Assembly (NCBI RefSeq): GCF_017980685.1
Contig: NZ_JACXXO010000008.1
Location: forward strand, 1-64,000
Length of the DNA: 64,000 nt
Direction: 5' to 3'
From: Pseudomonas iridis
GTDB taxonomy: Bacteria > Pseudomonadota > Gammaproteobacteria > Pseudomonadales > Pseudomonadaceae
Positions 17,634 to 26,160 of the stretch are shown here, one piece after another (the first letter of the stretch is position 1; the number at the start of each line of letters is the position of its first letter). Position numbers and translations under genes: made by a program. The notes under the pieces are model-generated. The model was given only the letters and a program-made list of their open reading frames with translations, searched no databases and was not told the origin of the DNA.

Positions 17634-19229
17634 TCACGGATTTTTCAGCCGATCGGCGAGGGAAGTGGCCAATTGCGCAGTCAGACCGTACACCGACAAT
17701 TGCGGGTTGGCGCCAATGCTGGTGGGGAATAGCGAGCCGTCATGAATCGACAGATTGCTCAGTTGATGATGGCGGCCAAGGCTGTCGGTGACCGCGGTTT
17801 TCGGATCTTCACCCATCGCGCAGCCGCCCATGACGTGGGCGCTGCCCAGCCGTGTGCGATACAACTCAAGGCGCAAACCTTCGATCAGGCTGCGCGCCTC
17901 GGCCAGCGTCTTCACGTAACGCGCGTCGGCGTGCATTGGCATCACCGCTTTGGCGCCACCGGCGAACTGGATCTCGGCCATGTTGTGGAACGCGCGGCGC
18001 AAGCCTTCCCAGGTGTAAGGCGAAACCTGATAGTCGAGCACCGGCGAGCCGTCGCCGCGCAACTCGACGTTGCCGCCCGGGCTGTCCGGGTGGAAACCGT
18101 CGCGCAATAACGCCAGCATCGCGTGGGTGTGTGGGAGATCGGCCATGTGCTGCGCGCTCTCCTGACCAAATCCGCCCAGCAGCGTGGCCGCCAGCGCCGG
18201 GTGCAATGGCGGCACTTCCAGTTTGTAACCTATCGGCCCGGTGACACCGTTGTTCCATTGGAAGTGGTCGGAGTAGATCGATTGCGGCGCACCGTAAAAA
18301 GGATTGATCACCTCGTCGAAGCGTCCGGCGGACATGTTCACCAAGTGCAGAAACGTGCGTTTGCCCACTCGCTGATGCGGATCCGGCGCGTCGGAGCGCA
18401 GCAGCAGGGCCGGACTGTTGATACCGCCGCCGGCCAATATGTAATGCCGCGCCTTGACGATGATTTTGCGTCCGGTCGGCTCGACGCAGCGTTCATCCAT
18501 GGCCACGCAGTGCAGGCCGGTCACTTTGTCGCCGTTGATCAGCAGTTTTTCCGCGCGGGCGAGGTACAGCAGTTCGCCGCCCTTTTCCAGGGTCGCCGGA
18601 ATGGTCGTGACCATCATCGATTGCTTGGCGTTGGTCGGGCAGCCCATACCGCAGTAGCCGAGGTTCCAGCAGCCGCGCACATTGCGCGGAATCACATGCC
18701 AGCTATAGCCGAGTTGCTCGCAGCCTTTGCGGATCACGTCGTTGTTGGGGTTCGGTGGAACCATCCACGGCGCGACGCCGAGGCGCTGCTCCATTTTTTC
18801 GAACCATGGCGCCATGTCGGCAGGGCTGTGACCCTTGACGTTGTGCTCGGTGGCCCAGTGTTCGAGGGTTGGCTTTGGCGTGCGGAAGCTCGATGTCCAG
18901 TTGATCAGCGTCGTGCCGCCGACCGCGCGGCCCTGCAGGATGGTGATCGCGCCGTCCTTGCTCATGCGGCCGATGCCTTCCTGATAGAGGCTGCTGTAAG
19001 CCTTGTCCTCAAGCATTTTGAAGTCGGAGCTGGTTTTCAGTGGGCCTTCTTCGATCAGCAGCACTTTATAGCCGGCGGCGCTGAGGATTTCCGCGGTGGT
19101 GCCGCCACCGGCACCGCTGCCGATGATCGCGACGTCGGCCTCAAGGGTCAGATCATCGGCCAGTTGCGCGCCATTGTAGGTTTTCCAGCCTCGGGCGAGG
19201 CCTTCGCGGAAGGGGTCGGGTACGGGCAT
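17634..19229 (-). CDS. laoA: GMC oxidoreductase, long-chain alcohol dehydrogenase LaoA-like
   Basis: A 531-residue FAD enzyme of the glucose-methanol-choline family. The ADP-binding motif VAIIGSGAGGGTTAEIL lies at about residues 34-50, GRAVGGTTLINW near 100, and the C-terminal signature GANPQLSVYGLTAQLATSLADRL closes the protein. In P. aeruginosa the equivalent gene lies in laoABCR, the long-chain alcohol oxidation system used during SDS and alkane degradation; laoB, laoC and laoR homologues follow here in the same order. It should oxidise fatty alcohols to aldehydes. The lao assignment rests on synteny and family. Confidence 0.85.
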   Translation of the reverse strand: MPVPDPFREGLARGWKTYNGAQLADDLTLEADVAIIGSGAGGGTTAEILSAAGYKVLLIEEGPLKTSSDFKMLEDKAYSSLYQEGIGRMSKDGAITILQGRAVGGTTLINWTSSFRTPKPTLEHWATEHNVKGHSPADMAPWFEKMEQRLGVAPWMVPPNPNNDVIRKGCEQLGYSWHVIPRNVRGCWNLGYCGMGCPTNAKQSMMVTTIPATLEKGGELLYLARAEKLLINGDKVTGLHCVAMDERCVEPTGRKIIVKARHYILAGGGINSPALLLRSDAPDPHQRVGKRTFLHLVNMSAGRFDEVINPFYGAPQSIYSDHFQWNNGVTGPIGYKLEVPPLHPALAATLLGGFGQESAQHMADLPHTHAMLALLRDGFHPDSPGGNVELRGDGSPVLDYQVSPYTWEGLRRAFHNMAEIQFAGGAKAVMPMHADARYVKTLAEARSLIEGLRLELYRTRLGSAHVMGGCAMGEDPKTAVTDSLGRHHQLSNLSIHDGSLFPTSIGANPQLSVYGLTAQLATSLADRLKNP

Positions 19230-19279
19230 CGATCAGGCTCTCTTTATTATTTTTTGATTCGACTGTGCGGCGACTGACG

Positions 19280-19307
19280 CTATCGCGGGCAAGCCCGCTC
19301 CCACAGG
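19280..19307. repeat. Single REP (ATCGCGGGCAAGCCCGCTCCCAC type)
   Basis: One copy of the GCGGGCAAGCCCGC palindrome lies in the laoA-laoB gap. No inverted partner is seen nearby. Confidence 0.85.
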
Positions 19308-19320
19308 TCTCGCGTGATGT

Positions 19321-19866
19321 TCAGACCGTGGGCGGGCCGGGATAACCGCAGTGCGCCCAGGATTCGCCGCGGTTGTACCAGGCCATCAGCACCATTTGCT
19401 GCAAAGAGCTGTGGCCCATGCGCAGCAGGCTCAACGAGCTGTTTTCCCAGCGATCAAGAAAGCTGCGCATTGCGTCGGGACTGGCGTTTTCCCAACTGCC
19501 CCAGATCCCGGTGAGCGGCCCGCGCGTCACGGTCATGCCCAGCACGTCGAACAACTGTCGAGTGAGTTTGAGCATTTCCGGCGACAGGTGATCGAGGCTG
19601 TAATCCAGCGACTTGAGAGTGCCAGCCACCGCGTCCGGCATTTTCTCTGGAGCCGCGGCGCCATCGAGCATCACCGGAATCAGGGCGCGCAGAAACAGCA
19701 GGTCGCCGTCGCGTAACGAGACGAAGCCATTGGCCGGGACGCTCGACGAGCAGCCGCTGAGGCTGGCGCCGAGTCCGGCGGTGGCGAGAAATGCCGTGGC
19801 GCCGAGGCTGAATTTCAGCAGGCCACGGCGCGACAGTGCAGGTGTATCGGTCAGGCTTGGGTGCAT
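19321..19866 (-). CDS. laoB: Tat-signal protein, LaoB-like
   Basis: A 181-residue protein with a twin-arginine signal (LSRRGLLKFSLGATAFLATA, about residues 10-29) and a cysteine in GCSSS just after it (about residue 39), which could be a lipobox. The rest is helical and resembles the small accessory subunits that accompany GMC dehydrogenases (gluconate dehydrogenase subunit 3 type). In P. aeruginosa the gene at this place is laoB, needed for LaoA activity. It follows laoC closely and precedes laoA, so it is probably a partner or export escort of the dehydrogenase. Confidence 0.78.
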   Translation of the reverse strand: MHPSLTDTPALSRRGLLKFSLGATAFLATAGLGASLSGCSSSVPANGFVSLRDGDLLFLRALIPVMLDGAAAPEKMPDAVAGTLKSLDYSLDHLSPEMLKLTRQLFDVLGMTVTRGPLTGIWGSWENASPDAMRSFLDRWENSSLSLLRMGHSSLQQMVLMAWYNRGESWAHCGYPGPPTV

Positions 19867-19898
19867 TGTTTTTATTACCCGGCGGCGATGACGAATGT

Positions 19899-21329
19899 TT
19901 AGCGAATGAACAGCTTCTGGATCAGCTTCTGAATCGATTTTCCATAAGGCGGGTAAATCAGTCGGGCCGCATTGAAGCGCTGTTTAACCAGCACCCCTTT
20001 GGCTTTGCTGAAGGTCAGGAACCCTTCGTGACCATGGTAATGGCCCATCCCCGACGCGCCGATGCCGCCGAAGGGCATGTCGTCCTGTGCCACATGCAGC
20101 AACGTGTCGTTCAGGCACACACCGCCGGAATGGGTTTCGTGCAGCACGCGGTTCTGTTCGCGTTTGTCGTAGCCAAAATAGTAAAGAGCCAGAGGTCGAG
20201 GCCGCTGATTGATGTAAGCGAATGCCTGCTCCAGATCTCGATACGGCACGATCGGCAACAGCGGGCCGAAGATTTCATCCTGCATCACTGTCATTTCATC
20301 GCTGACATTCAACAACACGCTGTGCGGCATGCGCCGGCCCTGACCCTGATCGAACAGCGGAATCAGCAGCGCGCCCTTGCTGGTGGCATCACTGACGTAA
20401 CTGTTGAGTCGGGCCAGTTGGCGTTCGTTGATGATCGCGGTGTAGTCCGGGTTGTCGGTGAGGGTCGGATAAAAACCCTGCACGGCCTGGCGATAGGCTT
20501 CGACGAAGCCGCCGACCCGGTCTTCAGGCACAAGCACGTAATCGGGGGCGACGCAGGTCTGCCCGGCGTTGAGGGTTTTACCGAAGGCGATGCGTTCGGC
20601 GGCATCCTTGAGCGGCACATCACGGGAGACGATGGCGGGGGATTTGCCGCCCAGCTCCAGCGTCACGGGCGTGAGGTTTTCTGCTGCGGCGCGCATGACG
20701 TGCTTGCCGATGCTGGTGGCGCCGGTGAACAGCAGATGATCGAAGCGCAGACGGGAAAACGCCACGCCGATGTCAGCTTCGCCAAGCACCACACAGACCA
20801 GATCTTCGGGGAAGATCCGCGCCAGCAGTTCCTTGAGCAACAGGCCAGTGGCCGGGGTCGATTCACTGAGTTTGAGCATCACCCGGTTGCCCGCCGCCAA
20901 CGCGCCGACCAGTGGGCCGATGGCCAGATACAGCGGGTAATTCCACGGCACGATGACGCCGATCACGCCCAGCGGCTGGTAAACCACTTTCGCCGAGGCT
21001 GGCTGGAAAGCCATGCCGACCTTGCGTCGCGAGTCTTTCATCCAGCCTCTGAGATGGCGACTGGCGTAGTGAATGCCATGCAGGCTCGGCATCAATTCGG
21101 CAAGCAGGGTTTCATCGGCGCTGCGATGGCTGAAATCGGCACTGATTGCCTCGATCAAGGCCTGACGCTCGTTGCTGAGCAAATCGCGCAATGCCTTGAG
21201 CCATTGCTGACGCTGGGCAGCAGGTGGCATCGGGTTGGCGGCGTACGCGGCCCGTTGCGCATTGAACTGCCGATCAAGTGCTTGCAGTGGCTCTTGTAGC
21301 GTTTGCAGATAGGCAATATCGGCAGTCAT
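19899..21329 (-). CDS. laoC: Aldehyde dehydrogenase, coniferyl-aldehyde type, LaoC-like
   Basis: A 476-residue NAD(P)-dependent aldehyde dehydrogenase of the CalB group. VTLELGGKSPAIV near residue 210 holds the general-base Glu, and LNAGQTCVAPDYVLVPED near 245 holds the catalytic Cys. The C-terminal PFGGIGASGMGHYHGHEGF matches this branch. It should turn the fatty aldehyde made by LaoA into the acid. It is the first gene of the leftward laoCBA unit and diverges from laoR. Confidence 0.88.
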   Translation of the reverse strand: MTADIAYLQTLQEPLQALDRQFNAQRAAYAANPMPPAAQRQQWLKALRDLLSNERQALIEAISADFSHRSADETLLAELMPSLHGIHYASRHLRGWMKDSRRKVGMAFQPASAKVVYQPLGVIGVIVPWNYPLYLAIGPLVGALAAGNRVMLKLSESTPATGLLLKELLARIFPEDLVCVVLGEADIGVAFSRLRFDHLLFTGATSIGKHVMRAAAENLTPVTLELGGKSPAIVSRDVPLKDAAERIAFGKTLNAGQTCVAPDYVLVPEDRVGGFVEAYRQAVQGFYPTLTDNPDYTAIINERQLARLNSYVSDATSKGALLIPLFDQGQGRRMPHSVLLNVSDEMTVMQDEIFGPLLPIVPYRDLEQAFAYINQRPRPLALYYFGYDKREQNRVLHETHSGGVCLNDTLLHVAQDDMPFGGIGASGMGHYHGHEGFLTFSKAKGVLVKQRFNAARLIYPPYGKSIQKLIQKLFIR

Positions 21330-21364
21330 GGTCGGCTCCGGATTTATTGTAATGAGGCATTTTT

Positions 21365-21396
21365 TAGAGTCTATGCTCTAGAAAGTCAAATGACTT
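21365..21396. promoter_or_regulatory. Paired dyads in the laoC-laoR divergent promoter
   Basis: TAGAG-N6-CTCTA (21365-21380) is followed directly by AAGTCA-AA-TGACTT (21383-21396). Both lie in the 147-base divergent region. Either is a plausible binding site for the TetR-family repressor encoded next door. Confidence 0.45.
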
Positions 21397-21476
21397 CCAT
21401 GCACAGCAGTGTTTTATCCATTTCCGGTTAGGTCGTAAGATGCTCCTCAACGCACTCTGAATTAAAGCTCAAGCCC

Positions 21477-22148
21477 ATGGCCCCACGAATAAAAACCAGC
21501 GAGCGTATCGTGCTGAACAGTCTCGAGCTGTTCAATCAACAGGGCGAGCGCAGCATCAGCACCAATCACATCGCCGCCCATATGGAGATTTCTCCGGGCA
21601 ACCTCTACTACCACTTCCCCAACAAGCAGGCGATCATCGCCGTGTTGTTCAGTGAGTACGAGAGCCTGGTCGACAGCTTCCTGCGCCCGCCGCAGGGGCG
21701 CGCCGCGACCGTCGAAGACAAGCGTTTCTATCTCAAGGAACTGCTCTCGGCGATGTGGCGATACCGCTTTCTGCACCGCGACCTCGAGCATCTGCTCGAC
21801 AGCGATCCGGAGCTGGCCGCGCGCTATCGGCGTTTTTCCCAGCGCTGCTTGATCCAGGGCGGGGCGATCTACGAAGGTTTTGTTGCCGCCGGGATCCTCG
21901 ACATGGACCGCGTGCAGATCGAATCCCTGACCCTCAATGCCTGGATCATCCTGACGTCCTGGGTGCGCTTTCTGTGCACCACTCGGGAAAACTCCAATCA
22001 CCTCAGCGAACAGGCCATCAAGCGTGGCGTGTACCAGGTGCTGGTACTGGAGGCCGGGTTTGTCACCGAGCAGGCGCGCGAAGAGGTCAATGCGCTGTTC
22101 GAGGAGTTTTACGTGCCGCTGGCCCAGGCCCTCGATGACGTGAAGTAA
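21477..22148 (+). CDS. laoR: TetR-family repressor, LaoR-like
   Basis: A 223-residue TetR/AcrR regulator. The N-terminal helix-turn-helix reads SISTNHIAAHMEISPGNLYYHFPNK (recognition part SPGNLYYHFPNK, about residues 37-48); the rest is a helical ligand domain. It diverges from laoC across a region with two dyads. In P. aeruginosa LaoR represses laoABC and responds to long-chain substrates. The sulfurtransferase gene follows 30 bases downstream and may share its transcript. Confidence 0.85.
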   Translation: MAPRIKTSERIVLNSLELFNQQGERSISTNHIAAHMEISPGNLYYHFPNKQAIIAVLFSEYESLVDSFLRPPQGRAATVEDKRFYLKELLSAMWRYRFLHRDLEHLLDSDPELAARYRRFSQRCLIQGGAIYEGFVAAGILDMDRVQIESLTLNAWIILTSWVRFLCTTRENSNHLSEQAIKRGVYQVLVLEAGFVTEQAREEVNALFEEFYVPLAQALDDVK

Positions 22149-22178
22149 ACCGTTTCGTTGAATTCACAGGAGCCCGTT

Positions 22179-23033
22179 ATGCCGATTGCGCAACTGATCA
22201 GTCCCAACGCACTGGATGCCCGCAAGGAACAGCCGGGGCTGGTGATTCTCGATTGTCGTTTTGCCCTCGAGGACCCGGATTACGGGCAGCGCAGCTATGC
22301 CGAGGGGCACATTGCCGGGGCGGGCTTTGCCGATCTGGAGCGCGATCTCAGTGGCAAAGTGGTCAAAGGCGTGACCGGGCGTCATCCTCTGCCCGAGCCG
22401 ACAGCGCTGGTCGAGCGCCTGCAAGCCTGGGGCATCAATGCCGATAGCGACGTGGTTTTGTATGACGACGGCCCCGGTGCCTACGCGGCGCGCGCCTGGT
22501 GGTTGCTGGCGTGGCTGGGCAAGCGCGATGGCGTGTTCATTCTCGATGGCGGGCTCAAGGCCTGGCATGCGGCAGGGTTGCCGCTGAGTCTGGATGCGCC
22601 GACTCTCACGCCTGGTCATTTCACTGGTCAGCCGGACATGAGCCTGCTGCTCAGTGCCGAGCAATTACAGCAACGCCTCGGTCAACCCGCGTTGACCCTG
22701 ATCGATGCGCGGGCCTTGCCGCGTTTCAAGGGGGAAGTGGAACCGATCGACCCGATTGCCGGGCACATTCCCGGCGCGCAATGCGCGGCGTTCACCGACA
22801 ACCTGGGCAGTGATGGGCGATTCCTGCCGGCCGATCAGCTCAAACAGCGCTTTGCCGCGAAGCTTGGCGAGCGCTCGCCGTCGGAGCTGGTCGCCTATTG
22901 CGGCTCAGGCGTGACGGCATGTCACAACCTGTTTGCGCTGTGTCTGGCCGGTTATCCATTGGCTTCGCTGTATGCCGGGTCCTGGAGTGAGTGGATCAAC
23001 GAGCCTTCGCGCGGCATTGCCACCGGCCAATAA
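22179..23033 (+). CDS. Thiosulfate or mercaptopyruvate sulfurtransferase
   Basis: A 284-residue protein with two rhodanese domains. The N-terminal one (about residues 1-130) is inactive-like; the C-terminal one has the catalytic loop YCGSGVTACHN, with the active Cys near residue 236. CGSGVT points to the SseA, mercaptopyruvate-type subgroup, though substrate choice cannot be fixed by eye. The start chosen is the ATG at 22179 with AGGAG 7 bases before it, rather than a TTG 21 bases upstream. Confidence 0.88.
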   Translation: MPIAQLISPNALDARKEQPGLVILDCRFALEDPDYGQRSYAEGHIAGAGFADLERDLSGKVVKGVTGRHPLPEPTALVERLQAWGINADSDVVLYDDGPGAYAARAWWLLAWLGKRDGVFILDGGLKAWHAAGLPLSLDAPTLTPGHFTGQPDMSLLLSAEQLQQRLGQPALTLIDARALPRFKGEVEPIDPIAGHIPGAQCAAFTDNLGSDGRFLPADQLKQRFAAKLGERSPSELVAYCGSGVTACHNLFALCLAGYPLASLYAGSWSEWINEPSRGIATGQ

Positions 23034-23093
23034 GACCAAAAGATCACCGTCGGCGGTGCGGTTTGCCAGAAAGGGATCGCCTGCCTTGATCGT

Positions 23094-24101
23094 TCAAGAC
23101 GTAAGGCGCGCCAGCCACTGCGGGATGCGCCGTTCAAGGTAGTAATCCGGTCGGCGAAGCGTGCCATCGACAAAACCGACGTGGCCACCCTTGGGCTGCA
23201 ATTCGAACTGCGTGCAGGCAGACAACTCTTCAGCGCTCGGCAAGCTGTGAGGGAAAACGAAAGGATCGTCCGCTGCCTGGATGATTAATGTCGGCGTACG
23301 AATCTCACCAAGAAAGTAGCGGCTCGATGCACGGCGGTAGTAATCGTGCGCATCGGTAAATCCGTGTAGCGGCGCCGTCACCCGGCCATCGAAATCCCAG
23401 AATGTGCGCATGTTTTCCAGTGAGCCGAGCGCGGCCAGCTCCGCCAGGCTGTCTTCGCGGCCATCGTGCTGAAACTGCCGTTGCTTGTTCTTGATGTAGC
23501 CGACCATCTCGCGCATGAAATGCGCCTGATAGATCTTCGAAAAGCCTTGGCCGATACGGTCGGCGCATTGGTCGAGCCGAAACGGTACCGACACTGCCAC
23601 GGCACCGATTACGCCGCTGGCGCTGCCGGTTTCGCCCAAGTGCTTGAGCAGCACGTTGCCCCCCAGGGAGTAGCCGACGGCATACAGCGGCGCCAGTGGT
23701 CGCTTGGCGCGCAGGTGCCGAATGGCTTCGGCGAGGTCTTCGCTGGCACCGGAGTGATAGCTGCGCGACAGCAGATTCGGCTCACCCGAACAGCCACGCC
23801 AGTTGAGCGCCACACTGGCCCAGCCTTGAGCGCCCAGCACTTTTTGCAGGCCGGCGACATAAGGCGAATTGGACGAACCGGTCAGGCCGTGCAACACCAG
23901 AACCAATGGCGCATCGGCGCTGTGCGGGCCATGCCAGTCAAGGTCGAGGAAGTCACCGTCTGCAAGCCACAAGCGTTCACGTTCGCGGTCCAGGTGGGTG
24001 GTTTTGCGCCAGAGCGGTCCCCACAAGGTTTGCAAGTGCGGGTTGCCGAGGCCGAAGGCTGGCGTAAAGCGGGGGCTTGATGTTGGGTTCAGTGACGGCA
24101 C
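23094..24101 (-). CDS. Alpha/beta hydrolase, YheT family
   Basis: A 335-residue alpha/beta hydrolase of the YheT (UPF0017) family. FGLGNPHLQTLWGPLWR at about residues 16-32 is the family signature; LVLHGLTGSSNSPY near 70 gives the oxyanion region; VGYSLGGNVLLKHLGE near 142 is the nucleophile elbow with Ser; the acid and base lie in ADDPFVFP and the GGHVGFVDG near the C terminus. The start is GTG at 24101. Physiological substrate is unknown. P. aeruginosa has its homologue close to the same place. Confidence 0.88.
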   Translation of the reverse strand: MPSLNPTSSPRFTPAFGLGNPHLQTLWGPLWRKTTHLDRERERLWLADGDFLDLDWHGPHSADAPLVLVLHGLTGSSNSPYVAGLQKVLGAQGWASVALNWRGCSGEPNLLSRSYHSGASEDLAEAIRHLRAKRPLAPLYAVGYSLGGNVLLKHLGETGSASGVIGAVAVSVPFRLDQCADRIGQGFSKIYQAHFMREMVGYIKNKQRQFQHDGREDSLAELAALGSLENMRTFWDFDGRVTAPLHGFTDAHDYYRRASSRYFLGEIRTPTLIIQAADDPFVFPHSLPSAEELSACTQFELQPKGGHVGFVDGTLRRPDYYLERRIPQWLARLTS

Positions 24102-24307
24102 GGCAACTCTCGACAGGTCTTGCGCAAAGCGGCGGGCGTATCAGGCGCTGACGCTTTCAATGAAAGAACCTAACTTGCCACAAAGCCTGTTTCGACGCGA
24201 CATCACCCTGACGGTTACCAGGCGCCACCGATCAGCAGGCCGGTGGCGTTTCACCGTTTCGTTTATTGCTTGAACGTCAGGCACTGCGTTGCTTGACGCT
24301 GCTACTG

Positions 24308-24332
24308 AGCGGTTTAAAAAAACCGAACCGCT
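24308..24332 (-). terminator. Hairpin after the truncated M16 gene
   Basis: AGCGGTT (24308-24314) pairs with AACCGCT (24326-24332) around an A-rich loop, within 50 bases of the stop of the leftward M16-like gene. The remainder of the 254-base gap to the yheT-type gene shows nothing else. Confidence 0.4.
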
Positions 24333-24355
24333 ACAGTCGAAGACTGTTTTAAGCG

Positions 24356-25417
24356 TTACTTCGGTTTTGTTCCGATCGGCAATGCACAAACGACGGTGAC
24401 ATTTTCGCGGGTGAGGTAGGCGTTGGCTGCAACATGAACGTCCTCAGGGGTAATGCTGCGCAACAGCCCGACTTTATCGTCAAGCAACTGCAAAGGCTGA
24501 CCTGATCCATACAAATAGGAGAGCGCATCTGCCTGGTGCTCTAGTGAGCTGTTCCAGACTTGAGGCAGCGAACAGGCTTTGTTGACGACGGAATCAATCT
24601 CTTCAGGAGAGAAAGGGGAGCGCTTCACTTCATCCAGAAACTTCCAGAAGTTCTCTTCGGCTTCCTGTGGGTCGCCGTGGATATAAAAAGCAAGGCCGAG
24701 AATTGTATTGCCTTGATTGTCTCCAATGAACCTCGGTACAACTCCACTCCGTTTATTCTGGAGTGCGGCCAAACGTGGGAGGGAATCGCCTTCAAGCAAG
24801 GAGCCTAATACTTCCAGTTCATAAGCCAGCGGTGTGTTGAATATGAAGATCATCATGGAATACTCGGGGTGTTGAGTATCCAGGTACTGCGTTATCCGGC
24901 GATAACCGGGCGCTGCCGGAACTTGCACCGCAGATCTGAACGAAGGTTCACCTCGGGGGATATCTGCGAAGTGGCGTTCGACCAAGCGCCGGGCTTCTTC
25001 AATTCCAATATCGCCAGTGATTGCCAGCTGTGCGTTGTCGGGGCAGTGCCGACTCCGCCGCAAGTTCCGTATGCGATCGGGAGACAATCGTTCAAGGTTG
25101 GCCGAAACCGCCTGATGGGATCTGTAGTGCCTGCTGCCTGCGTACACCAGGCATTCGATCTCTGGGCTGTACCATATCGGTGACAAGAAGAAGGATTCCT
25201 TCTTGTTCCTGTCTCTGGTGATATTCAGAGCATTGTGCGGCGCCTCGTCCGGCAGATCGGTTGTCATCAGCTTCGACTGGAGCTTGAGCGCGCTTTCCAA
25301 GTGTTCTACCGGTACCAATAGCGAGTCAGTCAGTTGGCCAGAGCCAGGGGAATCGCCGTAACGGAACCGAGTACCTCCGCTTTCTGTAATGAAGGCCTCG
25401 TAATCGTTTTCATCCAT
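24356..25417 (-). CDS. M16 peptidase-like protein lacking its N-terminal catalytic part
   Basis: A 353-residue open frame that aligns with M16 (insulinase-type) peptidases from just after the zinc site onward: LVPVEHLESALKLQSKLM, then AITGDIGIEEARRLVERHFADIP near 145 and a full C-terminal half. The HxxEH motif and about 70-90 residues before it are missing. Upstream of the ATG the same frame still reads ERPLFHPSC, which recalls the EHLLFHGS-like stretch, before a TAG at about 25,484. This looks like a 5'-truncated relic of a pyrroloquinoline- or insulinase-type peptidase. GC and codon use look lower than in its neighbours, suggesting transfer. It may be a pseudogene. It is flanked by yheT-type and rsmD genes. 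Confidence 0.6.
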   Translation of the reverse strand: MDENDYEAFITESGGTRFRYGDSPGSGQLTDSLLVPVEHLESALKLQSKLMTTDLPDEAPHNALNITRDRNKKESFFLSPIWYSPEIECLVYAGSRHYRSHQAVSANLERLSPDRIRNLRRSRHCPDNAQLAITGDIGIEEARRLVERHFADIPRGEPSFRSAVQVPAAPGYRRITQYLDTQHPEYSMMIFIFNTPLAYELEVLGSLLEGDSLPRLAALQNKRSGVVPRFIGDNQGNTILGLAFYIHGDPQEAEENFWKFLDEVKRSPFSPEEIDSVVNKACSLPQVWNSSLEHQADALSYLYGSGQPLQLLDDKVGLLRSITPEDVHVAANAYLTRENVTVVCALPIGTKPK

Positions 25418-25548
25418 GATGTTTAGGCGACTAATTTCGCTTGCACAAGATGGATGAAACAGAGGCCTCTCGCTATTGCTGAACTATTGCAGCTTAATTA
25501 AAACCCGGGTTGGAAGCTCGGGCAGTCAAGTTGCCTGCTCAAGCGTGT

Positions 25549-26160
25549 TCAAGCGATTGTTTCTACCAGGCGATGCCACAACGCGTAATACACGCGGCCG
25601 GATTTCTGCTCGCGATGCAGACGCCAGTTTTGCGGCAGGCCGAGGGTCGAGAGAGCGCTTTCGCTTTCGGTGTAAACCCAGGCGTCATCGGCCAGCCACT
25701 GGCGCTCTTCGAGCAGCGTGCACACGGTGGGCAGCAGGTTCTGGTTGAACGGTGGGTCGAGGAACACCAGGTCGTACGCGGTGGCAGTCTGCGTTTCCAG
25801 ATAGCGCAGGGCGTCGGCAGTTTGTACCTGACCGTTGGTGCAGCGCAGGGTGCCGAGGTGTTCCTTGAGGCTTGAAACGGCGATATTGCTGGCGTCCAGC
25901 GCCTGGCCCATGGCGGCGCCACGGGACAGTGCTTCAAGAAACAGCGCGCCGCTGCCGGCGAACGGATCGAATACCTTGGCCCCCTCCACGTAAGGCGCGA
26001 GCCAGTTGAACAACGTCTCACGCACGCGATCCGGCGTAGGGCGCAGGCCCGGCGCATCGGGGAAGCTCAGCTTGCGGCTGCCCCATTCACCGCCAATGAT
26101 GCGCAGTTGATTCACGCCGTTGTGCACGTTGTGAACGGGTTTTTTTGGACGAGTAGCCAT
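25549..26160 (-). CDS. rsmD: 16S rRNA m2G966 methyltransferase
   Basis: A 203-residue SAM-dependent methyltransferase that modifies G966 of 16S rRNA. LRIIGGEWGSRKLSFPDAPGLRPT at the start (key part GEWGSRKL), VFDPFAGSGALFLEALSRGA near 65 for SAM binding, and DLVFLDPPFNQNLL near 130 with the DPPF catalytic motif. Its ATG overlaps the stop of the upstream M16 gene by one base, so it is the third gene of the M16-M16-rsmD unit, as in P. aeruginosa. Confidence 0.95.
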   Translation of the reverse strand: MATRPKKPVHNVHNGVNQLRIIGGEWGSRKLSFPDAPGLRPTPDRVRETLFNWLAPYVEGAKVFDPFAGSGALFLEALSRGAAMGQALDASNIAVSSLKEHLGTLRCTNGQVQTADALRYLETQTATAYDLVFLDPPFNQNLLPTVCTLLEERQWLADDAWVYTESESALSTLGLPQNWRLHREQKSGRVYYALWHRLVETIA

